Below are positions 1 through 8,770 of a stretch of DNA of 64,000 bases, piece after piece. Under the pieces are notes generated by a model. It was not told the DNA's origin and ran no database searches. It saw only the letters and a list, made by a program, of their open reading frames with translations. Source of the DNA: JAHFUA01 sp963808725 (GTDB lineage: Bacteria; Acidobacteriota; Terriglobia; Terriglobales; Acidobacteriaceae); NCBI GenBank assembly GCA_963808725.1, contig CAWEGO010000002.1:2170001-2234000 (forward strand). Reading direction: 5' to 3'. Within the stretch, counting starts at the first letter, position 1. Every line of letters begins with the position of its first letter. Position numbers and translations under genes: made by a program.

Positions 1-3
1 CGG

Positions 4-222
4 TTGTACAGGGAGGAGAAGTTGGCAGGGCCGGAACCGGTAATTCCTACACCGCACCAACACCACAAGCATCACGTTCGCATCCGTCGTCGCAAAAAAT
101 TCTGGCGCCGGCCGTCCTGGTGGTCCACGGTAGGAAGGTCGATCATCGTGGTCATGCTGGCGGTCACCGTGCTTTTCTGCATGTACCTGGTGTGGGCCGG
201 GACCATCGTGCACCCTCAATAG
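4..222 (+). CDS. Small basic single-pass membrane protein, possibly partial at 5' end
   Basis: A 72-residue reading frame opens with TTG right at the window edge, so the true start may lie outside. The first 40 residues are rich in His, Arg and Lys (a HQHHKHH run followed by RIRRRKK), then a hydrophobic helix spans about residues 45-66 (SIIVVMLAVTVLFCMYLVW). This predicts a cytoplasmic basic tail and one membrane anchor. I do not recognise the family. No function can be assigned. Confidence 0.45.
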   Translation: MYREEKLAGPEPVIPTPHQHHKHHVRIRRRKKFWRRPSWWSTVGRSIIVVMLAVTVLFCMYLVWAGTIVHPQ

Positions 223-342
223 GCGGCAGAAGCAGCCGCGACGCGAACGATCTCGATGCGTTACTGAACGGGCTCGTGCAGAAGCTGATTAGCTACGCGA
301 AGCAAGGAGCGCCAGGCCGCAACGCGCCGCTCGCGCCCGAAA

Positions 343-540
343 AGCTGCGGAAAATCTTCGCCCCAAGAAACCGCATGGGTGCAAAGGGGCACCGTCTAGA
401 TTCTTCGCTTCGCTCAGAATGACATTCTATTCTTTGCAATACTGTCCGGGAGACTGTCATCCTGAGCGCGCCGCTTTTGCGCGCGAAGGATCTAGAGAGT
501 GCCCTTTCGCCCCATACGGTTCATAGAAGCGAACGTCTTG
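343..540. repeat. Imperfect inverted-repeat element, arms of about 80 bp
   Basis: The left arm (about 343-423) and the reverse complement of the right arm (about 456-540) align over most of their length. Both share a TCTAGAT-CTTCGC core, a CAGRATGAC end, a GGGCAC box and a stretch encoding NRMG-KG in opposite frames. The left arm reads out as RKIFAPRNRMGAKG on plus and the right arm as RKTFASMNRMGRKG on minus. The CTTCGC..CAGGATGAC core resembles a dispersed repeat I associate with acidobacterial genomes. It could be a MITE-like element or a BIME-like pair. Confidence 0.6.
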
Positions 541-690
541 CGGGGCGTTTGTCCGGATCGTGTCCCGCGTCCCCTGCAGTTATTGATTTCTTGAACCAGA
601 TTGCGGGGACACCACGCCAGCCCTGACCTCGCCGCTGTTTGATGACTATTGCAACCAGCTAATACAGAAACAATATATTTAACAAGATAC

Positions 691-729
691 TTGACAACGC
701 CTCGCCAGGCGTGATATTGTCTAGCGACA
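691..729 (+). promoter_or_regulatory. Sigma-70-like promoter with overlapping dyads
   Basis: TTGACA (691-696) is followed after 18 bp by TATTGT (715-720). The spacer holds the dyad CGCCT-N4-AGGCG (699-712), and the -10 runs into TGTC-N4-GACA (718-729), both possible operators. No convincing gene follows for over 300 bp, so the transcript is either a long leader for the regulator at 1052 or an untranslated RNA. This is a prediction from sequence only. Confidence 0.4.
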
Positions 730-1039
730 TACATTATCTATTGGCTAATTCATTGGCGAATCGGATTGTACCCCTAAGTCCTTTATTTCGATTCGGACCT
801 ATCGGATTCATGCTCGTAAGTGGCTGATTCCAATATACCGAGGTGCGCGGGAGATAATCTCATACCGGCAAGACCCTGGACACATTGCTCCCGCCAACCA
901 GGCGCCGCGCTGCGGGGCGAGACTCTCTGCTACTTTCACAACCCTGCTAGCAGCGCCCACCTTCATGTCCGGCTGTTTGCCGTCCGGAGCGACCAAGGGG
1001 GCACTGCGCCAAGGCGCGCCGGAATTTCTCTCCGCCCGG

Positions 1040-1045
1040 TACAAT
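1040..1045 (+). promoter_or_regulatory. -10 box TACAAT of a probable leaderless promoter
   Basis: TACAAT lies exactly 6 nt before the GTG start at 1052 and there is no Shine-Dalgarno sequence between them. A -10 at this distance places transcription start at or beside the start codon. The same spacing recurs at 15247 and 18765. Confidence 0.45.
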
Positions 1046-1051
1046 ACCGCT

Positions 1052-1744
1052 GTGAAGCCTCTCATTTTTCTGGTCGAGGACGATGCCGACATCAGCCGCC
1101 TGGTGCGGCACCACCTGGAGGCGGCCGGTTACGCCGTGCATGCTTTTCCCGCGGCCGGCGCCGTGCTGAGCGAAGCCGAGAAAGAGCGTCCCTCGCTGTT
1201 CCTGCTCGACATCATGGTGCCGGGCGGAGACGGTCTCGATCTCTGCCGCCGCATCCGCCAGATGCCCATCCTGGGCATGACTCCGGTGATTTTTCTGACC
1301 GCCAAGACCGCTGAATCGGACCGCGTGCTCGGCCTCGACCTGGGCGCCGACGACTACATCACCAAGCCTTTCAGTCCGCGCGAACTGGTGGCGCGCACAC
1401 GGGCCGTCCTGCGGCGTTTTGAGAAGCCGCTCACCCCCTCGCTGCTGAAGATGGGCGAGATCGAGATCGACAGCGGGGCCATGACCCTGACGGTGCGCGG
1501 CAACCCCGTCGCCACCACTGCCACCGAGTTTCGCCTGCTGGATTACCTGGCGCGCCACGTGGGGCGCGTTTTCACCCGCGACCAGTTGCTGGACGCGGTG
1601 TGGCGCGACACCGCCTACGTCACCCCGCGTTCGGTGGACGTGTACGTGCGCCGCATCCGCGAGAAGATCGAGCCCGACGCCGAGAACCCGCGCTACCTGC
1701 GCACTGTCCGCGGCACTGGCTACCGCTTCGAGTCGCCCAAGTGA
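1052..1744 (+). CDS. OmpR/PhoB-family response regulator
   Basis: This 230-residue regulator has an N-terminal receiver (about 3-118) with acidic pair E9/D10-D11, phospho-acceptor D53 in LLDIMVPG, T in FLTAK and the invariant K in ITKPFSP. A C-terminal winged-helix DNA-binding domain follows (about 128-228; TEFRLLDYLARH, RSVDVYVRRIREKI, VRGTGYRF). It should be phosphorylated by the kinase whose GTG start overlaps its TGA by 4 bp. Homologous pairs control phosphate starvation (PhoB/PhoR), but the regulon is not visible here. I chose GTG 1052 over the upstream ATG at 965 because the receiver begins at once (VKPLIFLVEDD) and a -10 box sits 6 nt upstream. Confidence 0.9.
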   Translation: MKPLIFLVEDDADISRLVRHHLEAAGYAVHAFPAAGAVLSEAEKERPSLFLLDIMVPGGDGLDLCRRIRQMPILGMTPVIFLTAKTAESDRVLGLDLGADDYITKPFSPRELVARTRAVLRRFEKPLTPSLLKMGEIEIDSGAMTLTVRGNPVATTATEFRLLDYLARHVGRVFTRDQLLDAVWRDTAYVTPRSVDVYVRRIREKIEPDAENPRYLRTVRGTGYRFESPK

Positions 1745-3100
1745 GCAACCGCGTCTTCTTCAAGCTGCTGCTAATGTTCGCGGTGGTGATCGCCGCGTAT
1801 GCGCTGGCGTCGCTCCTCCAGACCACTGCCGGAGTGCGCCACACGCTGCTGTGGACATCAGGGCTGGCGGTGCTGGTGGCCGTCGTGCTGGCGTTGATCG
1901 CGGCGCAGTCGGTGGCGCGTCGTTTGCGGCGCATCGTGGATTTCGCCGCTCGCATTGCTTCCGGAGATCTGACCGCTCGCATCGCGGAAAACTCCTCCGA
2001 CGAGATCGGCCAGGTGGCTGCGGCGCTCGACTCCACCGCGCACCAACTCGAGCACAGCTTCCGCGGTATCCGCACCGGCCAGCAGCAACTGGAAACCTTG
2101 CTCAACAGCATGCAGGAAGCGGTGATCGCCGTCTCCGCCGACGGCAAGGTGCAATGGGCTAACCGCGTGATGACCCGGCTCACGGCGTCGGGAGTGCGGC
2201 TGGGAGCGCCTGTGGTCGAGACGGTCCGCGACCCCGACTTCTTGCGGGCGGTCACGGAAGCCATCCAGAGCGGAGGCGTGCGCACTACGCGCGCCACCTC
2301 CATTTTCCCCGGCCGCTTCTACAACGTGACCGCCGCACCCATGCCGGGAGCGGGGGTGGTCGCCGTGCTGCACGAACGTCAGCGAGATCGAGCGCGTGGA
2401 GAAGACCCGCCGCGATTTCGTGGCCAACGTGTCGCACGAGCTGCGTACGCCGCTGACCTCGATCCAGGGATACGCCGAGACCTTGCTGGAATCGGCCCCG
2501 GCCGAAGGGCCGGATCGCGAGTTCCTGGAGATCATCCGCAAGAATGCCGTACGCATGGCCACCTTGAGCGAGGACCTGCTCACGCTGGCGCGCGTGGAAT
2601 CCGGGGAAGTGGCCTTCCGCTTCCGGGCGGTCGCTCCGGCAGAGATGCTGGAGGACGTCGCCAAGAGCTTTGTCGAGATCGCCAGGTCGAAAGGGGTGGA
2701 GTTGATCGTAGAAGTGCCAACGGCGCGCGCCGTAGAGGCCGATACCGATGCTGTCCACCAGGTGCTGGCGAACCTCATCGACAATGCCCTGAAGTACGCT
2801 TCCACGGGTGGCAAGATCGTCCTGGGCGCGTGCGATGCCGACGCCGGGGTCGAGTTCTACGTGCGCGACTTCGGCCCCGGCATCGCTTCCGAACACCTGC
2901 CGCGCTTGTTCGAGCGCTTCTACCGCGTGGACAAGGCGCGGTCACGAGAGTCGGGCGGCACCGGACTCGGGTTGGCTATCGCCAAGCACATCGTGCGGGC
3001 ACACGGAGGCGCCATCCGCGCGGAAAGCACTCTGGGGCACGGCTCGACCTTCCTGTTCACGCTGCCGGCCCCCACGACCGCCGCTGCCGGACAGTCCTGA
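1741..3100 (+). CDS. PhoR-like sensor histidine kinase, interrupted by a 1-bp frameshift
   Basis: This is the partner kinase of the preceding regulator, starting at GTG 1741 (GTGA overlap). Two N-terminal transmembrane segments (about residues 7-27 and 38-57) are followed by a HAMP linker (RIASGDLTARI), a PAS-like domain (LLNSMQEAVIAVSADGKV), a HisKA box (VSHELRTP, phospho-His near residue 231) and an ATPase domain with N (NLIDNALKYA), G1 (DFGPGIA), F (LFERFYR) and G2 (GGTGLGLAIAKHIV) boxes. The frame breaks at about 2375: one extra A in CACGAACGTC moves the reading from frame 1 to frame 2. Removing it restores a continuous protein of about 452 residues reading VLHDVSEIERVEKTRRDF. All catalytic motifs are intact, so an assembly indel is plausible. 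Confidence 0.85.
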
Positions 3101-3619
3101 TCACTGGCTGTTGTTCTTGCTGGTTTCCTTGGTCTCTCGGTTGAAGACGAGGACCTGGTTGAGCTGGCCTTCGGGGGCCGTGATCCGCCGCTCGATGGTG
3201 AGGGTCTGGCCATCCGCCGAGAGCTTCCAGCGGCTGGTCCACCGGATGCCGGGAGCCGGATGAGCCGGGCGGGCCTTTTGCCGCGCTTCAAACACCAGCA
3301 CCGGCCCCTCCCAGAAGCTGCGCGTCCAGACCTCGGCCTCATCGTTGGAATCGGTCATACGCTCCTGGCCGTCGGTGGTGATCTCAACGCGCGTGGTCTT
3401 CGATTCCTGGGTGTAGTCGAAGGCCAGTTTGGCGCCGATGTGCCGGATCACGTACCCAGCCGAGTCCGGCGGCGGGGCGCCGCCGAAGTCGCTCTTCTCC
3501 GGGTTCAACCTCCAGTAGCCGGAGAAGTTGGTAGCGGGCCTGGTCTGGGCCGCGGCGGCCAGGGCCAGCAGCAGAAACCCGCACCCTGCCAAGCCAGACT
3601 TGTGGCAAGTGCTGAGCAT
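3101..3619 (-). CDS. Exported protein of unknown function (FSGYW/LNPEKSDFG type)
   Basis: This 172-residue protein has a signal peptide (about 1-24, LLLALAAAAQT) and then the motif NFSGYWRLNPEKSDFGG. I associate that motif with short, beta-rich secreted proteins that are abundant in Acidobacteriota and have no known role. The rest alternates short strands (LAFDYTQESKTTRVEITTDG, RWKLSADGQTLTIERRI), compatible with a lipocalin-like barrel, which is inference. Its stop codon abuts the stop of the convergent kinase. An AGGAG precedes the ATG, with a TATCAT box just beyond. Confidence 0.6.
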   Translation of the reverse strand: MLSTCHKSGLAGCGFLLLALAAAAQTRPATNFSGYWRLNPEKSDFGGAPPPDSAGYVIRHIGAKLAFDYTQESKTTRVEITTDGQERMTDSNDEAEVWTRSFWEGPVLVFEARQKARPAHPAPGIRWTSRWKLSADGQTLTIERRITAPEGQLNQVLVFNRETKETSKNNSQ

Positions 3620-3730
3620 CGGCTCCTATGATACTTCGCCATCCGTTTACAATGCGACCCCAAGGAAGGTCAAACATTCGCCGACGTTCTCGTCGAATGA
3701 ACTTGCACGCTGGCAGGGGGTAAGCCCCGA

Positions 3731-4420
3731 TCACACCGGCGAGATAGGGGAAGAGATCGGGCGGACGCTCGTAGCCAGGTTCCGGGAAACGCGCGGCGCG
3801 GCCTCGCTGCCCGTGAAGTCGGCCAGCGCTGCGCTGGCGATTACCGCCAGCAACCCCAAGACGTGCTCATCGGTGTCGTCGAAGGCGTGCGGCCGGGTGG
3901 AAAACACCTCCAGGATGCCGACGGCGGCATTCCGCCGCACCAGCGGCACCAGCAGCATGGATCCCACGCCGCCCAGACGGGCGCAGGCTTCACGGTTAAC
4001 GCGCGGGTCGTTCTCGGTGTCGTCGCAGCGCAGCGTGCGCCGGCTGCGTACACACTCTCCCGAGAGCCCGGAGTCGAGAGGCACCAGGGCACCCAGCGGA
4101 GGCGCTGTGGGTCCGCTCATCGCCCAGCAGGTCATCTCTCCCTGGGCGCCGATGGCGATGGCGGCTCCAGTGGAGCCGGTGGTATCCAGCGCGCGGGTGA
4201 CCACCATGTTCAGCGCCGCCCTCAGGTCGCCGGACTCAGCCACGGCGCGGCGTGCGGCGGCCAGGGCCGCCAGCCGTTCGCCCTCCCGCTGGCCGGCGCG
4301 CATCCGGTTCTGTTGACGCAGGAAGGAATTGAAGAGGAGGGCGCGGAAAGTCTCCTGGTCCAGCGGACCGGTGAAGGCGCCATCGCTTCTCAAGCTGTCG
4401 TTGAAGTTTCGTTCGAACAT
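3731..4420 (-). CDS. GAF-domain protein
   Basis: This 229-residue protein carries one GAF domain (about residues 50-205): LGGVGSMLLVPLVRRNAAVGILEVFSTRPHAF..DEHVLGLLAVIASAAL is the typical GAF C-terminal half. GAF domains bind small ligands or serve as dimerisation modules. No output domain is attached, so it may act as a stand-alone sensor or adaptor. I prefer ATG 4420 (preceded by GGGGTGA) over the in-frame GTG at 4426. There is no obvious operon partner; the downstream neighbour is convergent in function but unrelated. Confidence 0.7.
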   Translation of the reverse strand: MFERNFNDSLRSDGAFTGPLDQETFRALLFNSFLRQQNRMRAGQREGERLAALAAARRAVAESGDLRAALNMVVTRALDTTGSTGAAIAIGAQGEMTCWAMSGPTAPPLGALVPLDSGLSGECVRSRRTLRCDDTENDPRVNREACARLGGVGSMLLVPLVRRNAAVGILEVFSTRPHAFDDTDEHVLGLLAVIASAALADFTGSEAAPRVSRNLATSVRPISSPISPV

Positions 4421-4550
4421 GGTCACCCCGGGGAGCCGGAAAACCGGACCGGCCCAGCTCGCACAGCCCGACGCTATGGGAAACGGTCACCTCCTCCGGC
4501 CCGTCGGCGGGCGGGCGGGGGAGCGGGGGACCCGTGACAGTTCGCGGCGG

Positions 4551-4775
4551 CTAAGGCCAAACCCGCGCGGCCTTGCCCGTATCCGCGCCCATCACCGGTT
4601 CATTGCTCTGCTGGGTCGCAGAATAGGTCTTGGCCGGCGAAGCGGCGGCCGCGATTTCGCGCGCCGGTTCCTTCTCTTCCAGCATGGGCGCAACTACACG
4701 GAGCGCTTCAATCTCCTTTTTCAGGCGCTCGATCTCGAGTTCCTTCTGCCGCATTACATCATAAATATTTTTCAT
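4551..4775 (-). CDS. Small coiled-coil protein of unknown function
   Basis: This 74-residue protein begins MKNIYDVMRQKELEIERLKKEIEALRVV, a strongly predicted coiled coil over about residues 6-30. A low-complexity, Ala/Pro/Thr-rich tail follows. I recall similar short proteins with the same start in acidobacterial genomes, but no function is known to me. A GGAA precedes the ATG, and a TATAGT -10-like box lies about 27 nt upstream on the same strand. The lysine/glutamate heptads suggest oligomerisation; anything further is speculation. Confidence 0.6.
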   Translation of the reverse strand: MKNIYDVMRQKELEIERLKKEIEALRVVAPMLEEKEPAREIAAAASPAKTYSATQQSNEPVMGADTGKAARVWP

Positions 4776-5006
4776 TTCCGAAAGGCCTCGTTCTGGCGAC
4801 TATAGCATTGCTTCCCCGACTGTCAATATAGTTCATTGCCTGGCCGAAGGTGGCTGTGCAGCTTAGGATCCCTCATTCCGGACCGGCTTGGCCCAGACCG
4901 CCCGCCCCGAGCACCTGTACCAAGAGGGTAAACAGCCCGGTGGTTGGGGCGAGGCCGGCTATGTTGCTAAAAAAAATGTGTTTAACGTAACTGGCTGCCC
5001 TTCCGT

Positions 5007-6017
5007 TCAGCGCCCGGAAGCGGCCCGGCGAGCCTCGCCCGCCCGCGAGATGAAGGAGTCCCTGACCGTCCACTGCGGTTGTGCGCCATCCAGGGTCAAC
5101 TTCAGCATCTGGAAGCGCAGTTCGCCGTGATCGACGACCAGGTTGCAGATGTGGTAGGTCGGGCCGGGATCGCGGTAGAAGTCGCTTTCGGAGCGCTGGA
5201 TCATGTAGGGTGTGGCCCCTCCACCTCCGCTCACGACATAAGTCACCCCGCCGTGCTCGTAGCGCTCGTAGTTGTGCACGTGCCCCGCCAGGACAATGAT
5301 CCGCGCCCGCATGCTCTGCTGGTGCTGTTCGAGCATCGACGCCAGTGGCTGCTCCTGCGGACGCGGCGAGTGACCTCCGCCGGGCGTCTCGTCGTTAGAC
5401 CGTGTGAGCGGCGGATGATGCAGCGCTACCAGCACGAAATCCACGTCCGGCGGCAGCGCCTGGAGTCCTTGTTCCAACCACTGCCCTTGCCGGCTTCCCG
5501 GGCCGTTGGCGGAATTGCTGTCCAGCACAAACAGCGCCAAGTTGGCGGCGCACACTGAGTACCACCGCCGGCCCTCAAGGCGGGGGAAACGTTGGAAGTA
5601 GTTGGCGAGCGCCTGGTCCTCTGCCCCCGCCACGTCGTGATTGCCCAAAGCGGGAAGCAGTTCGATGTTCGCCTGCCGCAGGGGCGCGGTTTCCTCGTCG
5701 AACACTTTCCAATCCTGCCTGCTGCCGCCGCTAAGCACCAGGTCGCCGCTAATAATCACGAACGCCGGCTTCTCCTCGGCGATACGGGCGATCTCCGCTC
5801 TGCGCATGGTCGCATTGGAATTCTTGGTGTCGGCTGGATCCGTGAATCGTATGTCTCCATAGCCGACAAAAGTGAAAGGATAAGCCGGCGCGGGCAGGAT
5901 GATGTCCGGCTTCCACGACTTCGTGGGCGGCTGAGCCTGTACGGGCACCAGCGCGAAGGCCAGGGCGAGAAGAGTGATCAAGCCGGCTCGGGACGTTCTC
6001 AGGCAAACAGGAAGCAT
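5007..6017 (-). CDS. Secreted calcineurin-like metallophosphoesterase
   Basis: This 336-residue protein has a signal peptide (about 1-28, cleaved after VQA) and a complete metallophosphatase core. The metal ligands sit in GYGDIR (D55), SGDLV, GNHDV, LHHPP and GHVHNYER. The GHVHNYER form is typical of purple acid phosphatases and their bacterial relatives, which hydrolyse phosphomonoesters outside the cytoplasm using a dinuclear metal centre. Substrate is unknown. A role in phosphate scavenging would fit the PhoB/PhoR-like pair 3 kb upstream, but that link is only positional. No clear Shine-Dalgarno is present, and a TAATCC box lies 7 nt before the ATG. Confidence 0.85.
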   Translation of the reverse strand: MLPVCLRTSRAGLITLLALAFALVPVQAQPPTKSWKPDIILPAPAYPFTFVGYGDIRFTDPADTKNSNATMRRAEIARIAEEKPAFVIISGDLVLSGGSRQDWKVFDEETAPLRQANIELLPALGNHDVAGAEDQALANYFQRFPRLEGRRWYSVCAANLALFVLDSNSANGPGSRQGQWLEQGLQALPPDVDFVLVALHHPPLTRSNDETPGGGHSPRPQEQPLASMLEQHQQSMRARIIVLAGHVHNYERYEHGGVTYVVSGGGGATPYMIQRSESDFYRDPGPTYHICNLVVDHGELRFQMLKLTLDGAQPQWTVRDSFISRAGEARRAASGR

Positions 6018-6104
6018 AGCATCTGGATTAGATGCTGCAATCCGCTGGATTGCAGGATAAGAATCGGATCGCGGCGGTTTTTTTTGCCAGCCGGAAGGTG
6101 GAGC

Positions 6105-7559
6105 TCAGAAATCGTGGGTCAGGATGTCGGAGGCGCGGCGGCACAATTCGCGCGCGTACTCGGTCCAGACGCCCTGTCCCCAATAGCGATAACAACTGGT
6201 CTGCGTCAGCAGCAGATAGAAGAGCGCATTGCGGTAACGGCGGTCACCGGTTGAGACTTTCCCCAGGGCTCGTTCCGCGAACAGGGCGCTCACCGACTCC
6301 ATGGGCCCCAACACGTTTTCATAGCCTCTCACCCAGGAGAGGTTGTTCGTCCAACTGCCTCCCTCCATGTTGAAGCGATTGTCCTGGGCTCGCAGCTCGG
6401 CGATCACGCTCTCCAGACGCTCGCGCCCTTGGCCGGGTTGGAACCGCTCCCAAATGCGCTTCTGGTGAAGCGGCTGGATGGCCGGGAAGTCGGTTTCCTG
6501 GAGGCCCATCGCGGCCAGGTACTCCAGGTATTCCGTGGCATTCACGGGCGGGGTTTCCGAGCCCGACGCTTCGCGCATGACTTCCAAGAACTTGGGCGGG
6601 AACTCGTTCATCATCACGCCACCGTTCTCGCCGTCCCCGATCTGGGTCACCAGGGGTGGGACGTTGCGGCCGGCCAACGGCATTCGTCCCAGGCCTTTGG
6701 CCTCGTAGTAGGGCTGCATCTGGGCCACCAGCTTGGTGTCACTGCCCTGGGTCTTAATGATGGCGATGATGCTGGCAGTCTGGCCTTCCGAACTTTTCGC
6801 TACCAGACGGTGAGGCAGGTGGCGATGGTGCAAGCTGCCGCCATCTTCCACGCGCTCCACCGAATGTTCCTGCACCAGGACCCAGCGGTAACCACAATCC
6901 TTAAGTGTCCTGACAAATTCATAGGCCACGTCAGGATGGTTAGGCAGCGCCATTTCCGGCGGTGAGAAGCCCTTGACCCGAGCGAGCGCCTCCAAGCCAA
7001 AGATGGCGGCAAAATACTGCTGCCAGGCTAGAACGTGAAGGCGGAAATCCTGTGCCGGAGTGCTGGGCGCAACCGCGTGTCCCCAGGCTGTGCCCAGCCA
7101 TTCCACCGAACGCCGGTAGGCAGGGTCGCCGGTGATGCGCCGCAGATTGTCAAAGACATCGTCCAACCCCATGTGCCGCAACCCGTGCAACAGGCAACCG
7201 GAATAGTCGAGCATCACCCGCGGCTGTTTGCCCTCGTGAACCAGTTGCGGAATAAATTCGCCCATGCGCTGGTAACACCATTTAAATACTGGCGCGTTGT
7301 GGTTGTCGCCGATCTGCGGATTCTCCATCATGTATTGCAGATTGCTGATCACCTCGGCAGTGCGGAGATCGCCGGTGCCGGCCAGAATGAGCGGCTGGTG
7401 CATGTGCAGCGCAATGGCAAACGCGCTCTTGATCCTGCCAAAGTCAATGCCGCTGTCATTCAGGTAGACGGGCCCCCCGTCAGCGGTGGCGGCGGCCACT
7501 TGCTCCTCCGCCCCACAGATATTGGGTAAACCATCCACGTATTCTGGAAGTTCGCTCAT
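6105..7559 (-). CDS. Glycoside hydrolase family 57 protein (alpha-glucan-active enzyme)
   Basis: This 484-residue cytoplasmic protein carries GH57 hallmarks: FAIALHMHQP near the N-terminus, FKWCYQRMGEFIPQLV, LPNHPDVAYEFVRTLKDCGYRWVLVQEHSVERV, and QIGDGENGGVMMNEFP further on. GH57 members are alpha-amylases, 4-alpha-glucanotransferases or branching enzymes. The exact activity cannot be read from the sequence. The gene lies just downstream of a GT4 gene on the same strand (48-bp gap), which points to a shared role in making or remodelling an alpha-glucan. Start ATG 7559 has GAGGAAA upstream and gives the expected N-terminus; the longer frame to 7739 is rejected. Confidence 0.8.
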   Translation of the reverse strand: MSELPEYVDGLPNICGAEEQVAAATADGGPVYLNDSGIDFGRIKSAFAIALHMHQPLILAGTGDLRTAEVISNLQYMMENPQIGDNHNAPVFKWCYQRMGEFIPQLVHEGKQPRVMLDYSGCLLHGLRHMGLDDVFDNLRRITGDPAYRRSVEWLGTAWGHAVAPSTPAQDFRLHVLAWQQYFAAIFGLEALARVKGFSPPEMALPNHPDVAYEFVRTLKDCGYRWVLVQEHSVERVEDGGSLHHRHLPHRLVAKSSEGQTASIIAIIKTQGSDTKLVAQMQPYYEAKGLGRMPLAGRNVPPLVTQIGDGENGGVMMNEFPPKFLEVMREASGSETPPVNATEYLEYLAAMGLQETDFPAIQPLHQKRIWERFQPGQGRERLESVIAELRAQDNRFNMEGGSWTNNLSWVRGYENVLGPMESVSALFAERALGKVSTGDRRYRNALFYLLLTQTSCYRYWGQGVWTEYARELCRRASDILTHDF

Positions 7560-7606
7560 GCGCGGATTTCCTCGTCCCTTCCGGGCCGCACCGGAGGCAA
7601 GTGTGG

Positions 7607-8770
7607 TCACTGGGTGTAAACGTGGGCAACGCGGTCGGCGATGGCATCCCAAGTGAAGGCGGCTTCCACGGCCACGCGGCCGTTGCGTCCCATCCAGCGC
7701 GCCCACTCCCAGTTGGTGAACAAGGTGCCAATCCCCCACCCCACGGAATCATAGTTGGGATAAATCTTCAATCCGTTGACCTCGTGCCAGACGTATTCAT
7801 CCGGGCCGCCGTTTTTGGTGACGATGACCGGCTTGCCCGCGCTCCACGCTTCCAGCACGACGATGCCGAAGGGTTCGTTGCGACTGGGCACACAGACTAC
7901 GTCGCAGGCTTTGTAGAGGTCCGTCAACTCTCCGTTGTTCTTGAAACCAAGAAACCGGGTGGCATGATGTACTCCCAACTCCCACGCCCGCTGCTCCACG
8001 GACGCCCGCATCTCCCCATCGCCCGCGAAGACAAATTTCGCGCGATGATGGTGCCGGAGCAGGTGCGGGATGGCTTCCACCAAAAGATCGAGTCCCTTTT
8101 GATAGACCGCGCGCCCGGAAAACAACACGGTCGGATCCGTGGGGCCGATGCTGTAGCGCGCTTTGACGCCGGCCGGATCCAGCCATCCATCGTAATTGTG
8201 GAGGTTCACCCCGTTGTAAATGGTGGTGGCCTTCCAGTCCGGGACCTCGTACATCCACATGATTTCCTTCTTCAGCGAGTGCGAAACGGTGATCACGCGA
8301 TCGCACCAATAAGTAGCCGCGCGTTCCTGGTGGCGGACGCGCTCCGAGCGGCCATTATGAAACTGATTACCGCTGCGCCCGTACTCGGTGGAATGCAGGG
8401 TAAGCACGGTCTTCCGCCCGCGCCCCTGTTTAACGTAAATCATGGCATTGCCGGCGAGCCAATCGTGGGCGTGAATCACGTCAAACGGGCCGATGGCATT
8501 TTCCGTGGCACACACGTGGTAGGCGAAGGAGCGGCACATGTCGTTGATTTCTTCAACGAAGTCCGGGTCCAGCCGGAACTGACACCGGTGGTAGTGCACG
8601 CCATGGATGCATTCGTAATGCGGTTGCCAAGCTCCCATGCGGGTGAAGACATGCACTTCATGCCCTTTCCTCTGCAGTGCCGCCGCCAGTTCAGTGACGT
8701 GGGCCGCGACCCCGCCCACGGGAATGGAATGCAGCGATTCCCATGCCAACAGCGCGACTCTCATAACCAT
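7607..8770 (-). CDS. GT4-family glycosyltransferase, glycogen/starch-synthase-like
   Basis: This 387-residue GT-B enzyme opens with MRVALLAWESLHSIPVGGVAAHVTELAAAL, a glycogen-synthase-type nucleotide-sugar loop. DVIHAHDWLAG follows mid-domain. The C-terminal half has VLFSGRAVYQKGLDLLVEAI, CDVVCVPSRNEPFGIVVLEAWSAGKPVIVTKNGGPDEYV with the E-x7-E motif (EPFGIVVLE), and FTWDAIADRVAHVY. It probably transfers glucose from NDP-glucose onto an alpha-1,4-glucan. Pairing with a GH57 gene is known in archaeal-type glycogen and mycobacterial methylglucose-polysaccharide loci. The start could be 8770 or 8764. The upstream extension to 8884 begins with TTG and looks spurious. Confidence 0.8.
   Translation of the reverse strand: MVMRVALLAWESLHSIPVGGVAAHVTELAAALQRKGHEVHVFTRMGAWQPHYECIHGVHYHRCQFRLDPDFVEEINDMCRSFAYHVCATENAIGPFDVIHAHDWLAGNAMIYVKQGRGRKTVLTLHSTEYGRSGNQFHNGRSERVRHQERAATYWCDRVITVSHSLKKEIMWMYEVPDWKATTIYNGVNLHNYDGWLDPAGVKARYSIGPTDPTVLFSGRAVYQKGLDLLVEAIPHLLRHHHRAKFVFAGDGEMRASVEQRAWELGVHHATRFLGFKNNGELTDLYKACDVVCVPSRNEPFGIVVLEAWSAGKPVIVTKNGGPDEYVWHEVNGLKIYPNYDSVGWGIGTLFTNWEWARWMGRNGRVAVEAAFTWDAIADRVAHVYTQ

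Larger units (their letters stand above)
223..1051. other. 829-bp intergenic region without a supported gene
   Basis: The open frames here look like chance. The region holds an imperfect inverted repeat (about 343-540), an AT-richer stretch with a promoter-like TTGACA / TATTGT pair (691-720) overlapped by small dyads, and the TACAAT box just before the response regulator at 1052. The AT-rich patch at 660-800 differs clearly in base composition from its surroundings. Confidence 0.6.
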
